NCBI GenBank assembly: GCA_037190145.1
Contig: JBBCJU010000001.1
Location: 62,001 to 126,000 of the forward strand
Source of the DNA: 55-13 sp037190145
GTDB lineage: Bacteria; Armatimonadota; Fimbriimonadia; Fimbriimonadales; Fimbriimonadaceae
DNA: 64,000 bases
Direction: 5' to 3'
Below are positions 40,200 through 49,148 of the stretch, piece after piece. A program made the position numbers and the translations under genes. Every line of letters begins with the position of its first letter. Position 1 is the first letter of the stretch. The notes beneath the pieces are model-generated. The model was not told where the DNA came from. It did not search any database and saw only the letters and a program-made list of their open reading frames with translations.

Positions 40200-41264
40200 C
40201 TATTTCTGCGATTTCTTTCGACGTCGCAACATTAGCAAAGCCGGAGCTAGAATGGCGAGCGTCGCAGGCTCAGGAACTGGAGCTATCACAAAGCCACGAG
40301 TTGCTCCATTCAGCGTGCCAATCCCAACGATGTAACCGTTTTCACTTATGCCTCGAGCTGAGTTCAAAACCCAGCCGCTATTGGGATCGAGGAAGGAGTT
40401 TAGGTCCGTCACAACTCCGTTTGAGAAAACCGCTGCTCTTGTTTGTCCGGCTGCGTTTGCTGCTTCTCCAACAACTACTCCCGAGTCATTGATCGCATAT
40501 CCGTGACTAGTAAAACCACCAAGGGTGCCCAAGTCCGTCATAACAGAACCTTGAAGAATGTAGGCGCGATCCATACCAGTAAAGTCCCGTGAGAAACCCG
40601 TAATCTGGTTGAGATTGTTAATATCATAAGCTCGCGACGTGCCCGTCCCGATGGCTACGGTATTTGTCCCATCAAAGTAAAACCCACGCGCTCCAGTCAC
40701 TCCTGAGATTAGGGTGCAACCAACAACACTTCCCGCATCGTTCATTCCATAAGCCCACGTTGTTGTAGCGCTATTCACGCTCTGAATCTCTTGCAGTCCG
40801 CCAGGAGCCGAAATAAAGGAACGATATGCGGTGGAGCCAGTGATTTGGGACGGACCAGCTACTTGACCAGAATTATTGATTGCATAGCCATAACTAAGGT
40901 TGCCTCCGAGAGTGCCCAAACTGGACATGGTTCCGTTGTAAATAAATGCCTGTGCGTTTGAGGACGAATTCGTAGAAAAACCGGTTACAACGCCACTCTC
41001 ATTGATTGCATTGCCTTCACTTCTTCCACCTCCAAGGTTCCCAAGATGAGTCATGGTTCCGTTGCTCCAAATGTAACCACGGTTTACCCCTGATGAATCA
41101 TCCGCCCATCCCGTAACTTGGCCCGAACTGTTCACTGCGAAAGCGTTGCTAGAATTCCCTCTAAACGTGCCAATTTCCGTAATTGAATACTGACCTATCC
41201 CGAAGCTTGCAGAAGCCACCACTGCGGCCAAAGCAACAAAACGATATCCCCGTAATAAATGCAT
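40200..41264 (-). CDS. PEP-CTERM-anchored HAF-repeat exported protein
   Basis: 354 aa. A Sec signal (YRFVALAAVVASASFGIG) is followed by about six degenerate repeats of 45-50 residues with the pattern LGTLGG...GYAINNSGQVAG, the HAF extracellular repeat, predicted to form a beta-propeller-like structure. The C-terminus is a PEP-CTERM sorting signal: VPEPATLAIL, a hydrophobic stretch, then RRRKK. Such proteins are processed by an exosortase and linked to extracellular polysaccharide production. No exosortase gene is in the window. Its stop is 10 bases from the convergent HxlR stop. Confidence 0.9.
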   Translation of the reverse strand: MHLLRGYRFVALAAVVASASFGIGQYSITEIGTFRGNSSNAFAVNSSGQVTGWADDSSGVNRGYIWSNGTMTHLGNLGGGRSEGNAINESGVVTGFSTNSSSNAQAFIYNGTMSSLGTLGGNLSYGYAINNSGQVAGPSQITGSTAYRSFISAPGGLQEIQSVNSATTTWAYGMNDAGSVVGCTLISGVTGARGFYFDGTNTVAIGTGTSRAYDINNLNQITGFSRDFTGMDRAYILQGSVMTDLGTLGGFTSHGYAINDSGVVVGEAANAAGQTRAAVFSNGVVTDLNSFLDPNSGWVLNSARGISENGYIVGIGTLNGATRGFVIAPVPEPATLAILAPALLMLRRRKKSQK

Positions 41265-41419
41265 CGAAGCAATGTTATTAGCCGTGTTTCATAGTCCTAG
41301 ACTCGAATTTGTCGCCCATTTTTCAATCTTGACGATTCTGTAAAGATAATTACCCAGAAACAATATGCGCACAAAATTTAGCATCACTTCATGAATCCAC
41401 GCTAACATAGGCCCAAGCT

Positions 41420-44413
41420 ATGCTACTCACCGCCATTGCCGCCGTTGCTATGAGTTCCCAAGCTCCAATTGCCAAACCCAGCCCTCGTCAGTTGGAATGG
41501 CATAAGTTGGAATACTACGCCTTTGTCCACTTTGGCCCCAATACTTTCACAGAGAAAGAGTGGGGACACGGAACTGAGGACCCCAAGGTCTTCAATCCGA
41601 CCCAGATGGACGCCCGGCAATGGGTTCGGACTTTCAAGGAAGCCGGGATGAAGCAGGTGATCATCACCGCAAAGCACCACGATGGCTTTTGCCTATGGCC
41701 CAGTAAATATTCCACTCACACAGTTGCCCAATCCAAGTGGCGCGATGGCAAAGGTGATGTCTTGGCCGACCTTCGCAAAGCTTGCGACGAATACGGCCTC
41801 AAGATGGGTGTTTACCTATCACCTTGGGATCGTAACCATCCCAAGTACGGCACTCCTGAGTACAACCAAGTTTTTGCGGATACTCTCAAGGAAGTTCTCA
41901 CCAAATATGGTCCCATTTACGAAGTCTGGTTCGATGGTGCAAATGGTGAAGGGCCAAACGGGAAGAAGCAAGTTTACGATTGGGATCTTTTTAACTCCAC
42001 AGTTAGAAAATATGCCCCGGATGCGGTGATCTTTAGCGATGCGGGACCAGACATCCGCTGGGTCGGTAATGAGCAAGGTTGGGCGCCCGAAGAATCTTGG
42101 GCAACCGTCAAGTCAGGCAGATATGTGCCCGGAACGCCACTCTACAAGGAACTCGGGAAAGGTGATCCCAACGGCGACGCTTGGGTTCCCGCCGAATGTG
42201 ATGTTTCTATCCGCCCAGGTTGGTTCTATCATGCCTCGCAGGATGACAAAGTAAAGACCCCCGAGCAGTTGATGGACCTCTACGAGCGATCTGTTGGGCA
42301 CGGTGCATCGTTCCTACTCAACGTACCTCCAGACAAACGAGGACTTATTCACGAGAATGATGTGAAGTCTTTGATGGGCTTTAAGAAGCTGAGGGATGAA
42401 ACTTACGGCGCAGTCCAGAAACATGAAATGGGACGATTGGGAGCACCTACTTCGCCTGCTCAAAGCATGCAAGTCTTGCTTCCACAACCCCAACTCATAG
42501 ACCGGATCGTCCTCCGAGAAGGAATCAAAGAGGGTCAACGTGTCAAACAGTTTGAAATCGAAATTGAAGATATTGATGGGGTTAGCACTACTGTTGCCGG
42601 AACAACCATCGGTGCCCAAAGGTTCGTTCGAATCCCCCCAACCGTTGCTAAAAAATACACGGTAAAAATTCTTGAGTCGAACGGAACCCCATTGCTATCT
42701 ATTCCCTTCGCAGTCGCCACCCCAGCCGCCAAGCTTCAAGCCGACAAAGATCGCCGTATGGCCTGGTTCCGCGAAGCCAAGTTTGGAATGTTTATTCACT
42801 GGGGGCTTTACTCCATACCTGGTGGAGTTTGGGATGGCAAAAACATACCCAGTGCGGCCGAATGGATCCTCAATACCGCCAAGATTAAGATCGAGGACTA
42901 TCACCCCCTTCAAAAGCAGTTCAACCCTACACAATTCGATGCCAAGGAGTGGGTGCGCATTGCAAAAGATGCAGGGATGAAGTACATCGTCATCACCAGC
43001 AAGCATCACGAGGGATTCGGGCTTTGGGACTCAAAGCTAACAAACTGGGATATCGGCGGAACACCGTATAAGAAAGACCTCCTCAAGCAACTCGCCCAAG
43101 CCTGCAAGGAAGCTGGCATCAAGCTCTGTTTTTATCACTCCATCATGGATTGGCACCATCCCGACTATCTCCCCCGCCGCAGTTGGGACCCTCGCCCAGA
43201 GCTAAAGGCGAATTTTGAGAACTATGTCAAATACATGAAAGCTCAGCTAAAAGAGCTGCTGACCAACTATGGCGATATTGGAATTCTCTGGTTCGACGGA
43301 GAGTGGGAAGCCACTTGGACTCATGAGCACGGCAAGGATCTTTACGACTACGTTCGCAAGCTCCAGCCCGACATCATCATCAACAACCGCGTAGATAAAG
43401 GACGTGCCGGTATGCAAGGCATGACTCAAGGCGACCACTTTGCGGGCGACTATGGCACTCCAGAACAAGAGATTCCCGCCAACGGTTTCGGCCCAGGCAT
43501 CGATTGGGAATCTTGCATGACGATGAATGGCACTTGGGGCTACTCCTCACACGATCACAACTGGAAGTCGTCGGCAAAGCTGGTTCAGAACCTGATCGAT
43601 TGCGTTTCCAAGGGCGGTAACTACTTGCTAAATGTTGGCCCCACTGCGGAAGGGCTTATCCCCCAGCCCAGCGTGGATCGTCTGGCAGATGTTGGCAAAT
43701 GGATGAAGCAGTACTCAGACACCATTTATGGTGCTCAAGCCAGTCCCTTCCCACGCCAATTGCCTTGGGGGCGCGTTACCCAGAAGCCAGGCATGCTCTA
43801 CTTGCATGTCTTCCAAAAGAATGGATCTGAAGTGATTGAGCTTCCAGGACTCTCTGCGAACATCAAGCAGGTTTCCAGTAACGGCCAGATGCTTGGCACG
43901 TACGTTCAAAACGGAAGCACCTTCGTTAGAACCCCCCGGTTCTCGGATACTCCAGACGATATGCCCTATGTCATTCGCATGGTGATTGAAGGCAAACCTA
44001 CCGTCACGCACATTCTACAAAATCAGAATCCAGACCGCTCTCTAGAGCTAAAAGCGGTCGACGCAAAGACGAACGGACATCTTTCCTATGAAGCTCCGAA
44101 GAATGCTCTCGGATTCTGGACAAACGTTGCAGATACAGCAGAGTGGGAGTTTGAGGCTGTTCGCGGTGACGTAGAAGTAGAACTAGAGATCGCCTGTGAA
44201 GATGACTCCGCAGGCTCTACTTTCGAGATTCAAGTCGCTGGTCAAACCTTGAAAGGCACTGTGCCAAAAACCGGAGGCTGGGACCGATTTCAAAAAGTCA
44301 ACCTGGGCCGCCTCTCAATCGTTGCTCCTGGAAAAACGAAGTTAGTGGTAAAGCCCCTGACAAAGCCAGGTGCAGGGGTCATGAATTTGAGGGTGGTGAG
44401 GTTTAGGCAGTAG
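41420..44413 (+). CDS. tandem GH29 alpha-L-fucosidase with C-terminal beta-sandwich
   Basis: 997 aa, about double the usual GH29 size, because two complete GH29 TIM barrels are fused. Domain 1 (about 20-340) has YYAFVHFGPNTF, VIITAKHHDGFCLWPS and the nucleophile Asp172 in VWFDGANG. Domain 2 (about 445-770) has KFGMFIHWGLYS, VITSKHHEGFGLW and Asp626 in LWFDGEWE. Each is followed by a short beta region, and the C-terminus (about 880-997) is a CBM6-like sandwich with STFEIQVAGQTLKG. The barrels belong to different GH29 types, so they may cut different fucose linkages. A short hydrophobic N-terminus suggests export. Confidence 0.93.
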   Translation: MLLTAIAAVAMSSQAPIAKPSPRQLEWHKLEYYAFVHFGPNTFTEKEWGHGTEDPKVFNPTQMDARQWVRTFKEAGMKQVIITAKHHDGFCLWPSKYSTHTVAQSKWRDGKGDVLADLRKACDEYGLKMGVYLSPWDRNHPKYGTPEYNQVFADTLKEVLTKYGPIYEVWFDGANGEGPNGKKQVYDWDLFNSTVRKYAPDAVIFSDAGPDIRWVGNEQGWAPEESWATVKSGRYVPGTPLYKELGKGDPNGDAWVPAECDVSIRPGWFYHASQDDKVKTPEQLMDLYERSVGHGASFLLNVPPDKRGLIHENDVKSLMGFKKLRDETYGAVQKHEMGRLGAPTSPAQSMQVLLPQPQLIDRIVLREGIKEGQRVKQFEIEIEDIDGVSTTVAGTTIGAQRFVRIPPTVAKKYTVKILESNGTPLLSIPFAVATPAAKLQADKDRRMAWFREAKFGMFIHWGLYSIPGGVWDGKNIPSAAEWILNTAKIKIEDYHPLQKQFNPTQFDAKEWVRIAKDAGMKYIVITSKHHEGFGLWDSKLTNWDIGGTPYKKDLLKQLAQACKEAGIKLCFYHSIMDWHHPDYLPRRSWDPRPELKANFENYVKYMKAQLKELLTNYGDIGILWFDGEWEATWTHEHGKDLYDYVRKLQPDIIINNRVDKGRAGMQGMTQGDHFAGDYGTPEQEIPANGFGPGIDWESCMTMNGTWGYSSHDHNWKSSAKLVQNLIDCVSKGGNYLLNVGPTAEGLIPQPSVDRLADVGKWMKQYSDTIYGAQASPFPRQLPWGRVTQKPGMLYLHVFQKNGSEVIELPGLSANIKQVSSNGQMLGTYVQNGSTFVRTPRFSDTPDDMPYVIRMVIEGKPTVTHILQNQNPDRSLELKAVDAKTNGHLSYEAPKNALGFWTNVADTAEWEFEAVRGDVEVELEIACEDDSAGSTFEIQVAGQTLKGTVPKTGGWDRFQKVNLGRLSIVAPGKTKLVVKPLTKPGAGVMNLRVVRFRQ

Positions 44414-44418
44414 TTTTA

Positions 44419-45276
44419 ATGGGTGAAGCCTCTGATTTCCCTGCCAGACTATTTCTCATTCCGTCGTACAGAACTCCTAAGTGCTTGATTGTAAGGCGAA
44501 AGCCGAGCAAAACTTGGCACCTAATGCTCTGGGATACAGAAACAGATTCCATTGAGCATGGTTCATGGTTTTCTGGCACTTTATATCCAAATCGTTTTGA
44601 TCTGTCCTGGGATGGTAAGTGGCTTGTGTACTTTGCAATGGGAAGAGGTCAGATCTGGACGGGAATCTGTAAACCCCCAAAGTTGACTACGACTTGTCAT
44701 TGGAACCAGTCAACTACCTACTATGGTGGCGGGGTCTTTCCGAAAGAAAGCCTGGCTAGGCTTAATACGCAAGAGATGGTCCTTGAATCCAAGTTTAGGA
44801 GAGCCGTGGGAATCAATGAACTTGACTTCAAGCTAGAAGTATTAGAACCGTTCGATGGAGGTGAAGACGAAGGAGTTCTCTATCCGCGACTGAGAAGAGA
44901 TGGTTGGAAGAACGTTGGACTGATGCCCGATTCGTATCAAGAATTAATGTCCAACTATGATCCATGGACTAATCAGCCGACTACGAGCCACCCCACCTTA
45001 TGTATGTGGTATCGGGGAGTTCCAGATTCTACAAGAAGAAAAGATGGTGGCTTTAGGATTTTTGATTTCGCGCTTGAGTCACATCCAGATTTACTGAGGA
45101 ATGTTTCCTGGGCTACCTGGGATTGCTTGGGCCAATTGTTAGTCTCAAGAAAAGGAGTGATTGAGAAATTCACACTTGAAGATCTCAAGCAAACGCAACC
45201 TCAGCCGAGCTTCAGCTTCGATACCAACTTAATAAAAAGGCCGGATTCGTCAATTGGAACCATAGCCCCGGAGTAA
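44419..45276 (+). CDS. hypothetical protein
   Basis: 285 aa, not recognised. No signal peptide or membrane helix. Rich in Trp and Tyr (LMLWDTETDSIEHGSWFSG, DLSWDGKWLVYF, YYGGGVFPKE), giving it a beta-propeller-like appearance. It has a WD-like FDLSWDGKWLVYFAMG segment and a central D-P-W-x-N-Q-P-T-T-S-H-P block. It starts 6 bases after the GH29 stop and could be co-transcribed, though it uses a weak ribosome site. Confidence 0.6.
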   Translation: MGEASDFPARLFLIPSYRTPKCLIVRRKPSKTWHLMLWDTETDSIEHGSWFSGTLYPNRFDLSWDGKWLVYFAMGRGQIWTGICKPPKLTTTCHWNQSTTYYGGGVFPKESLARLNTQEMVLESKFRRAVGINELDFKLEVLEPFDGGEDEGVLYPRLRRDGWKNVGLMPDSYQELMSNYDPWTNQPTTSHPTLCMWYRGVPDSTRRKDGGFRIFDFALESHPDLLRNVSWATWDCLGQLLVSRKGVIEKFTLEDLKQTQPQPSFSFDTNLIKRPDSSIGTIAPE

Positions 45277-45292
45277 TCCAGGGCTAGTCAAG

Positions 45293-46297
45293 CTAGGCTT
45301 TGGTGAAAGCCATCGCAACTGGTGCATATCTTGGCCCGGCTGCCTCTTGGACTGCGCTTAGCCTTGCCAACTCATCTGCTGACAGTTCAACATCGACTGC
45401 CGCAGCATTCTCTTCCAAGCGATGCACTTTAGTTGTGCCCGGAATGGGAATCACATGATCGCCAGCGGCCAGAACCCATGCCAGTGCAATTTGAGCTGGA
45501 GTCGCGCCTTTTGCTTCCGCCACAGACTTAACTACATCCACAATCGCCATATTCGCTTCGAGATTGCCATCCGTCAAACGGGGGCTAGTCTTGCGGAAAT
45601 CATCGTCACTCATCGTATCCACTGACTCAATTTTTCCCGTCAAGAAGCCTCGCCCAAGAGGTGAATAAGGCACGAAAGCGATGCCGAGTTCGGCAGTTAC
45701 CGGAATCTCTTCCTCCTCAAAGTCACGCGTCCAAAGCGAAAACTCGTTCTGAACAGCCGTGATTGGGTGGACCGCATGAGCCTTGCGGATCGTTGCCGCG
45801 GATACCTCGCTCAGGCCAAGGTACTTCACCTTTCCTTCCTTTACCAATTCAGCCATCGCTCCCACTGACTCCTCAATCGGAACCTTTGGGTCAACGCGGT
45901 GCTGGTAGTAAAGATCAATCTGGTCAATCCCCAATCGCTTCAAAGACAGATCAACTGCTTTACGAATATATTCGGGAGTACCATCTACGATCCAAGGGAC
46001 ATTGGCTTCAACCTGATCTTGGTGACTGGTCAATGTCCGGTCATAAACGTTCGCAAACTTTGTAGCAAGGAAAATCTCGGAGCGTCGGTCTCTGACAACT
46101 GGGCCGATCAACTCTTCGTTATGGCCAGCTCCATAGAGGTCTGCAGTATCCCAAAAGTTAACCCCTATCTCCAACGCGCGATTCAAGACCTTGTGGGAAT
46201 CTTCTGGGCTAGAGGCTGGGCCATATGCCCAACTCATTCCCATCAGACCTAACCCAACTCCGCCAACCGAATGGCCAGCAATTGTTCTTTGCTTCAT
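45293..46297 (-). CDS. aldo/keto reductase
   Basis: 334 aa from the ATG at 46297, which has GGAGGGG 6 bases upstream. A longer frame to 46366 overlaps the regulator gene more and lacks such a site. This is an AKR-fold NADPH-dependent reductase of the YhdN/AKR13 type: GGVGLGLMGMSWAYGP, NFWDTADLYGAGHNEELIG (catalytic Asp/Tyr), IFLATKF (Lys), IDLYYQHRVDP (His, with YQHR typical of AKR13), VQNEFSLWTRDFE and VIPIPGTTKVHRLEENAAA. It reduces aldehydes or ketones. It overlaps the MerR gene by 4 bases (ATGA) and is translationally coupled to it. Confidence 0.93.
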   Translation of the reverse strand: MKQRTIAGHSVGGVGLGLMGMSWAYGPASSPEDSHKVLNRALEIGVNFWDTADLYGAGHNEELIGPVVRDRRSEIFLATKFANVYDRTLTSHQDQVEANVPWIVDGTPEYIRKAVDLSLKRLGIDQIDLYYQHRVDPKVPIEESVGAMAELVKEGKVKYLGLSEVSAATIRKAHAVHPITAVQNEFSLWTRDFEEEEIPVTAELGIAFVPYSPLGRGFLTGKIESVDTMSDDDFRKTSPRLTDGNLEANMAIVDVVKSVAEAKGATPAQIALAWVLAAGDHVIPIPGTTKVHRLEENAAAVDVELSADELARLSAVQEAAGPRYAPVAMAFTKA

Positions 46298-46722
46298 ATT
46301 TTCCCCTCCAAGAGGTTTCGCAGTTTCTCGCTGCAATCGTTTGAGAGTGAAGTGCCATGCTTCCACCCTTGTTCATAGAGTTCAATCTTCAAGTTAAGAA
46401 TCTCTAGATTCTGCTGAAGACCCTGTATCTGTTGGATGACCTCGGCCCGATGTTGCTCCAACAACATCCGCCGTTCGCCCATGGTTTCATCACCTTGCCT
46501 GAACAGTTCACAGTACTGACGAACTTGACGGATCGGCATCCCCATCAACCTTAACTTGGCAAGGAAGCGTAAAAAGTCCACGTCCTCCGGTCGATACCTA
46601 CGCAAGCCACCTTCCGTTCTGGGTATGGGAGGGAGCAAGCCGGCACGCTCGTAATATCGGAGCGTGTGGGAAGTCATTCCTAATCGTTGTGAGGCTTCGG
46701 CGATTGTAAGCCCATCCGTCAT
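46294..46722 (-). CDS. MerR-family transcriptional regulator
   Basis: 142 aa. The N-terminal winged helix-turn-helix LTIAEASQRLGMTSHTLRYYERAGLLPPIPRTEGGLRRY is unmistakable (signature LRYYERAGLL). Then comes the DVDFLRFLAKLRLMGMPI helix and a dimerising coiled coil (MGERRMLLEQHRAEVIQQIQGLQQNL). The single Cys in the hinge region (QYCELF) is not a metal-binding set, so an organic or redox signal is likelier than a metal. It regulates itself and the downstream aldo/keto reductase. Confidence 0.95.
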   Translation of the reverse strand: MTDGLTIAEASQRLGMTSHTLRYYERAGLLPPIPRTEGGLRRYRPEDVDFLRFLAKLRLMGMPIRQVRQYCELFRQGDETMGERRMLLEQHRAEVIQQIQGLQQNLEILNLKIELYEQGWKHGTSLSNDCSEKLRNLLEGKI

Positions 46723-46728
46723 AAACCC

Positions 46729-46760
46729 ATGCTACGCCCTTAGAGTGCGCTCTAAGTCAA
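46729..46760 (-). promoter_or_regulatory. MerR-type promoter with 20-bp spacer and dyad operator
   Basis: On the minus strand, TTGACT (46755-46760) and TAGCAT (46729-46734) are separated by 20 bases. The inverted repeat cttagag-tgcg-ctctaag (46739-46756) lies mostly within that spacer. An overlong spacer with a central dyad is the defining MerR promoter design, where the activator twists the DNA. The MerR ATG is 6 bases past the -10 box, so the message is probably leaderless. Confidence 0.8.
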
Positions 46761-46915
46761 CCACTATCGAAGAACTTATAGAATTTTGCCCTTTAGTCCC
46801 TCACAACCGCCGAGTTCATTCAGCGCCTAGCAGTTAAGACCGTGATGCGGAAACAAGAAAAACCTTAGTGCAAGCCCAAAATTCCAGCCGACTTCCCACC
46901 TAGGTTCCCCAGGTT

Positions 46916-46951
46916 CTAATGTTCCAGGCTCCCAGGAACCTGGAACATTAG
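46916..46951 (-). terminator. hairpin ending the hisC-aroF transcript
   Basis: A perfect 13-bp stem (ctaatgttccagg at 46916-46928 with 46939-46951, 10-nt loop) lies 4 bases past the aroF stop. Nearby repeats (aggttcc, ggaacct) allow alternative pairings. No clear T-tract. Confidence 0.55.
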
Positions 46952-46955
46952 TAGG

Positions 46956-47993
46956 TTAGGCTGTAACTGGAATTTTCAGGTTCCTGCCAACTGCTCGAGC
47001 AACCAGAGAAAGTTCAGGCATCAGCTTCTCATAAGTGCCAATCGAAATGCTTTGGACCCCATCCTTGATCGCCTTATCTGGGTTCGGATGAACCTCCACC
47101 AGCAAACCATCGGAGCCACAGGCAATCGCGGCTTTGCTCATCGGCCCAACCAGTTCTCGCCGTCCGGTTCCTTGGGAAGGGTCAACGATCACAGGTAAGT
47201 GAGTCAAAGAAGCCAGAGCCGGAACACTCGATAAGTCCAGCGTATTGCGTGTGTGAGTCTCAAAGGTTCGAATCCCTCGCTCGCAGAGGATGATGTTCTC
47301 ATTCCCCGCGCTCGCAATGTACTCTGCGGCCAAGAGCCACTCCTCCAGCTTCGCGGTCATGCCTCGCTTCAAGAGAACTGGCTTTTTCGCTAACCCGACT
47401 TCACGGAGAAGATCATAGTTCTGGGCGTTCCGTGTGCCGACCTGCAAGATATCTGCGTATTCACAAACCTCTTCCACCTTCCGCACGTGCATGACCTCAG
47501 TAACAACCTTTAAGTTGAACCGACGTCCCGCTTCTCTCAATAGCTCTAGCCCCGGTAAGCCCATCCCTTGGAATGTGTAAGGCGAGGTCGACGGCTTGTA
47601 AGCACCACCGCGCAAAATCTTGGCACCGCCTTTCGCCACAGCTTCAGCAGTCAGCATCAACTGAGCCTCTGACTCCACGGTGCATGGACCTGCCATCATC
47701 ACGACTTCGTCGCCACCAATCTTCACTCCGTCGACATCGACTATCGTCTTGCCCCGAAGTTCCTTCGCCACAAACTTATACGGCTTGGAGATGAAGACTA
47801 CGTCATCAACTCCATCAAGGCTTCGCAGTTGGTCTGCCGCCTCCATCTTGTCGTACTCGGGAACACCGATCGCGCACACGATCGACTTTTCAACTCCAAA
47901 AATCGGGTTCGTCTTGTAACCCATTTCGATCAGGCGATCCGATACGGCTTCTACCTGATCTCTATCTGCACCAACGCGCATCACGATAATCAT
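46956..47993 (-). CDS. aroF: 3-deoxy-7-phosphoheptulonate synthase (DAHP synthase, type I beta with ferredoxin-like domain)
   Basis: 345 aa. The N-terminal 75 residues (MIIVMRVGADRDQVEAV to VVFISKPYKFV) form the small ferredoxin-like regulatory domain of Thermotoga-type DAHP synthases. The barrel follows: VVMMAGPCTVESEAQ, AKILRGGAYKPSTSPYTFQG, LLKRGMTAKLEEWLLAAEYI, LCERGIRTFE and LPVIVDPSQGTGRR, then VEVHPNPDKAIKDG. It condenses phosphoenolpyruvate with erythrose-4-phosphate, the first step to aromatic amino acids, and the N-domain suggests feedback control. It overlaps hisC by 4 bases (ATGA). Confidence 0.95.
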   Translation of the reverse strand: MIIVMRVGADRDQVEAVSDRLIEMGYKTNPIFGVEKSIVCAIGVPEYDKMEAADQLRSLDGVDDVVFISKPYKFVAKELRGKTIVDVDGVKIGGDEVVMMAGPCTVESEAQLMLTAEAVAKGGAKILRGGAYKPSTSPYTFQGMGLPGLELLREAGRRFNLKVVTEVMHVRKVEEVCEYADILQVGTRNAQNYDLLREVGLAKKPVLLKRGMTAKLEEWLLAAEYIASAGNENIILCERGIRTFETHTRNTLDLSSVPALASLTHLPVIVDPSQGTGRRELVGPMSKAAIACGSDGLLVEVHPNPDKAIKDGVQSISIGTYEKLMPELSLVARAVGRNLKIPVTA

Positions 47994-49102
47994 GCGCTAA
48001 CCGGTTCCTGCATTACTTCTTCAATCGCTTTTATGAACAACGAAATCTCCTCTTCGGTCCCCACGCTGACTCGCAGACAAGTGGGCGCACCGAGTACATC
48101 GCCAGGTCGGACAATGATGCCTCGTTCCAGCAGAGCCTGGAAAACTGGACGGGCGGGTCTGCCAAGATCGGCGAAAACAAAGTTCGCAAAGCTCGGGCAG
48201 GGTTTAGCACCCAATCGCTCAAAGACGCCGGCGAGGGCTTCAAGACCTCGCCGGTTGTTCTCCACCGTCCGTGTCACATGCTCATCGTCTTCGAGAGCGG
48301 CAATCCCAGCCAATTGGGCCAGAGAATTTACGTTGAATGGTTCGCGAGCCCGATTGATCGCATCCGCGATGACTGGAGGCGCGAAGCCGTAGCCCAGACG
48401 AATTCCCGCTAAACCATAGGTTTTAGAAAGCGTACGCAGGCCAATGACATTACGGCCCGCATTGATATAGTCCACCGAATTTGGATAATCCGATTGGTCA
48501 GCGGCAAATTCGTAATAAGCCTCATCTAGAACGACCGTTACACCCTCGGGAAGACTATCCAATAGGTTATCTACTTCTGCTTTGGAAACCAGAGTTCCGG
48601 TCGGATTATTCGGATTCGCGATGAACAGTAGCTTCGTATTCGGGGTCACTGCCTCGAGCATCGCCGGTAAGTCGTGGCGATAATCCGAGGTCAAAGGAAC
48701 CCGAACGACTTTGCAGTTTGCCAAGTGCGCCGCTGCATCATAACGGACAAAAGAGGGGTAGCCGACGATGATCTCGTCCTCAGGTTTATCCAAGAAGATC
48801 AGACCCAACAAGTGAATGAGTTCATCAGAACCATTTCCAACCATCACTTGCTCGTACGGCACGCCAAACTTGGCGGAAGCAGCCATTCGAAAGTCGTGAG
48901 CGGCCCCATCGGGATAGATGTGCGCTTCCTCTGCGGCACGCTTCAAAGCTTCTACCGCCTTAGGAGAAGGGCCAAGTGGGTTCTCATTGCTCGCGAGTTT
49001 CACCACACGCTCTAATCCAAGTTCCCTCTTCACCTCCGCGATCGGCTTGCCCGGCGAATATGGGGTCATCTGAAGCACGTTGGGCCGGATCGGAGGTTGC
49101 AT
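47990..49102 (-). CDS. hisC: histidinol-phosphate / aromatic aminotransferase HisC
   Basis: 370 aa, fold-type I PLP aminotransferase of the HisC branch. Visible: KLASNENPLGPSPKAVEAL, VMVGNGSDELIHLL, FIANPNNPTGTLVS (Asn that contacts PLP), VLDEAYYEFA and the PLP Lys227 in LRTLSKTYGLAGIRLGYG, with a C-terminal CLRVSVGTEEE. HisC converts imidazole-acetol phosphate in histidine synthesis. Its translational coupling to aroF suggests it may instead, or also, transaminate prephenate, phenylpyruvate or 4-hydroxyphenylpyruvate. Confidence 0.9.
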   Translation of the reverse strand: MQPPIRPNVLQMTPYSPGKPIAEVKRELGLERVVKLASNENPLGPSPKAVEALKRAAEEAHIYPDGAAHDFRMAASAKFGVPYEQVMVGNGSDELIHLLGLIFLDKPEDEIIVGYPSFVRYDAAAHLANCKVVRVPLTSDYRHDLPAMLEAVTPNTKLLFIANPNNPTGTLVSKAEVDNLLDSLPEGVTVVLDEAYYEFAADQSDYPNSVDYINAGRNVIGLRTLSKTYGLAGIRLGYGFAPPVIADAINRAREPFNVNSLAQLAGIAALEDDEHVTRTVENNRRGLEALAGVFERLGAKPCPSFANFVFADLGRPARPVFQALLERGIIVRPGDVLGAPTCLRVSVGTEEEISLFIKAIEEVMQEPVSA

Positions 49103-49148
49103 GGAACCTATATTTTGACTCTATTTGAGGTCAAAGGTTCGGGACCGA

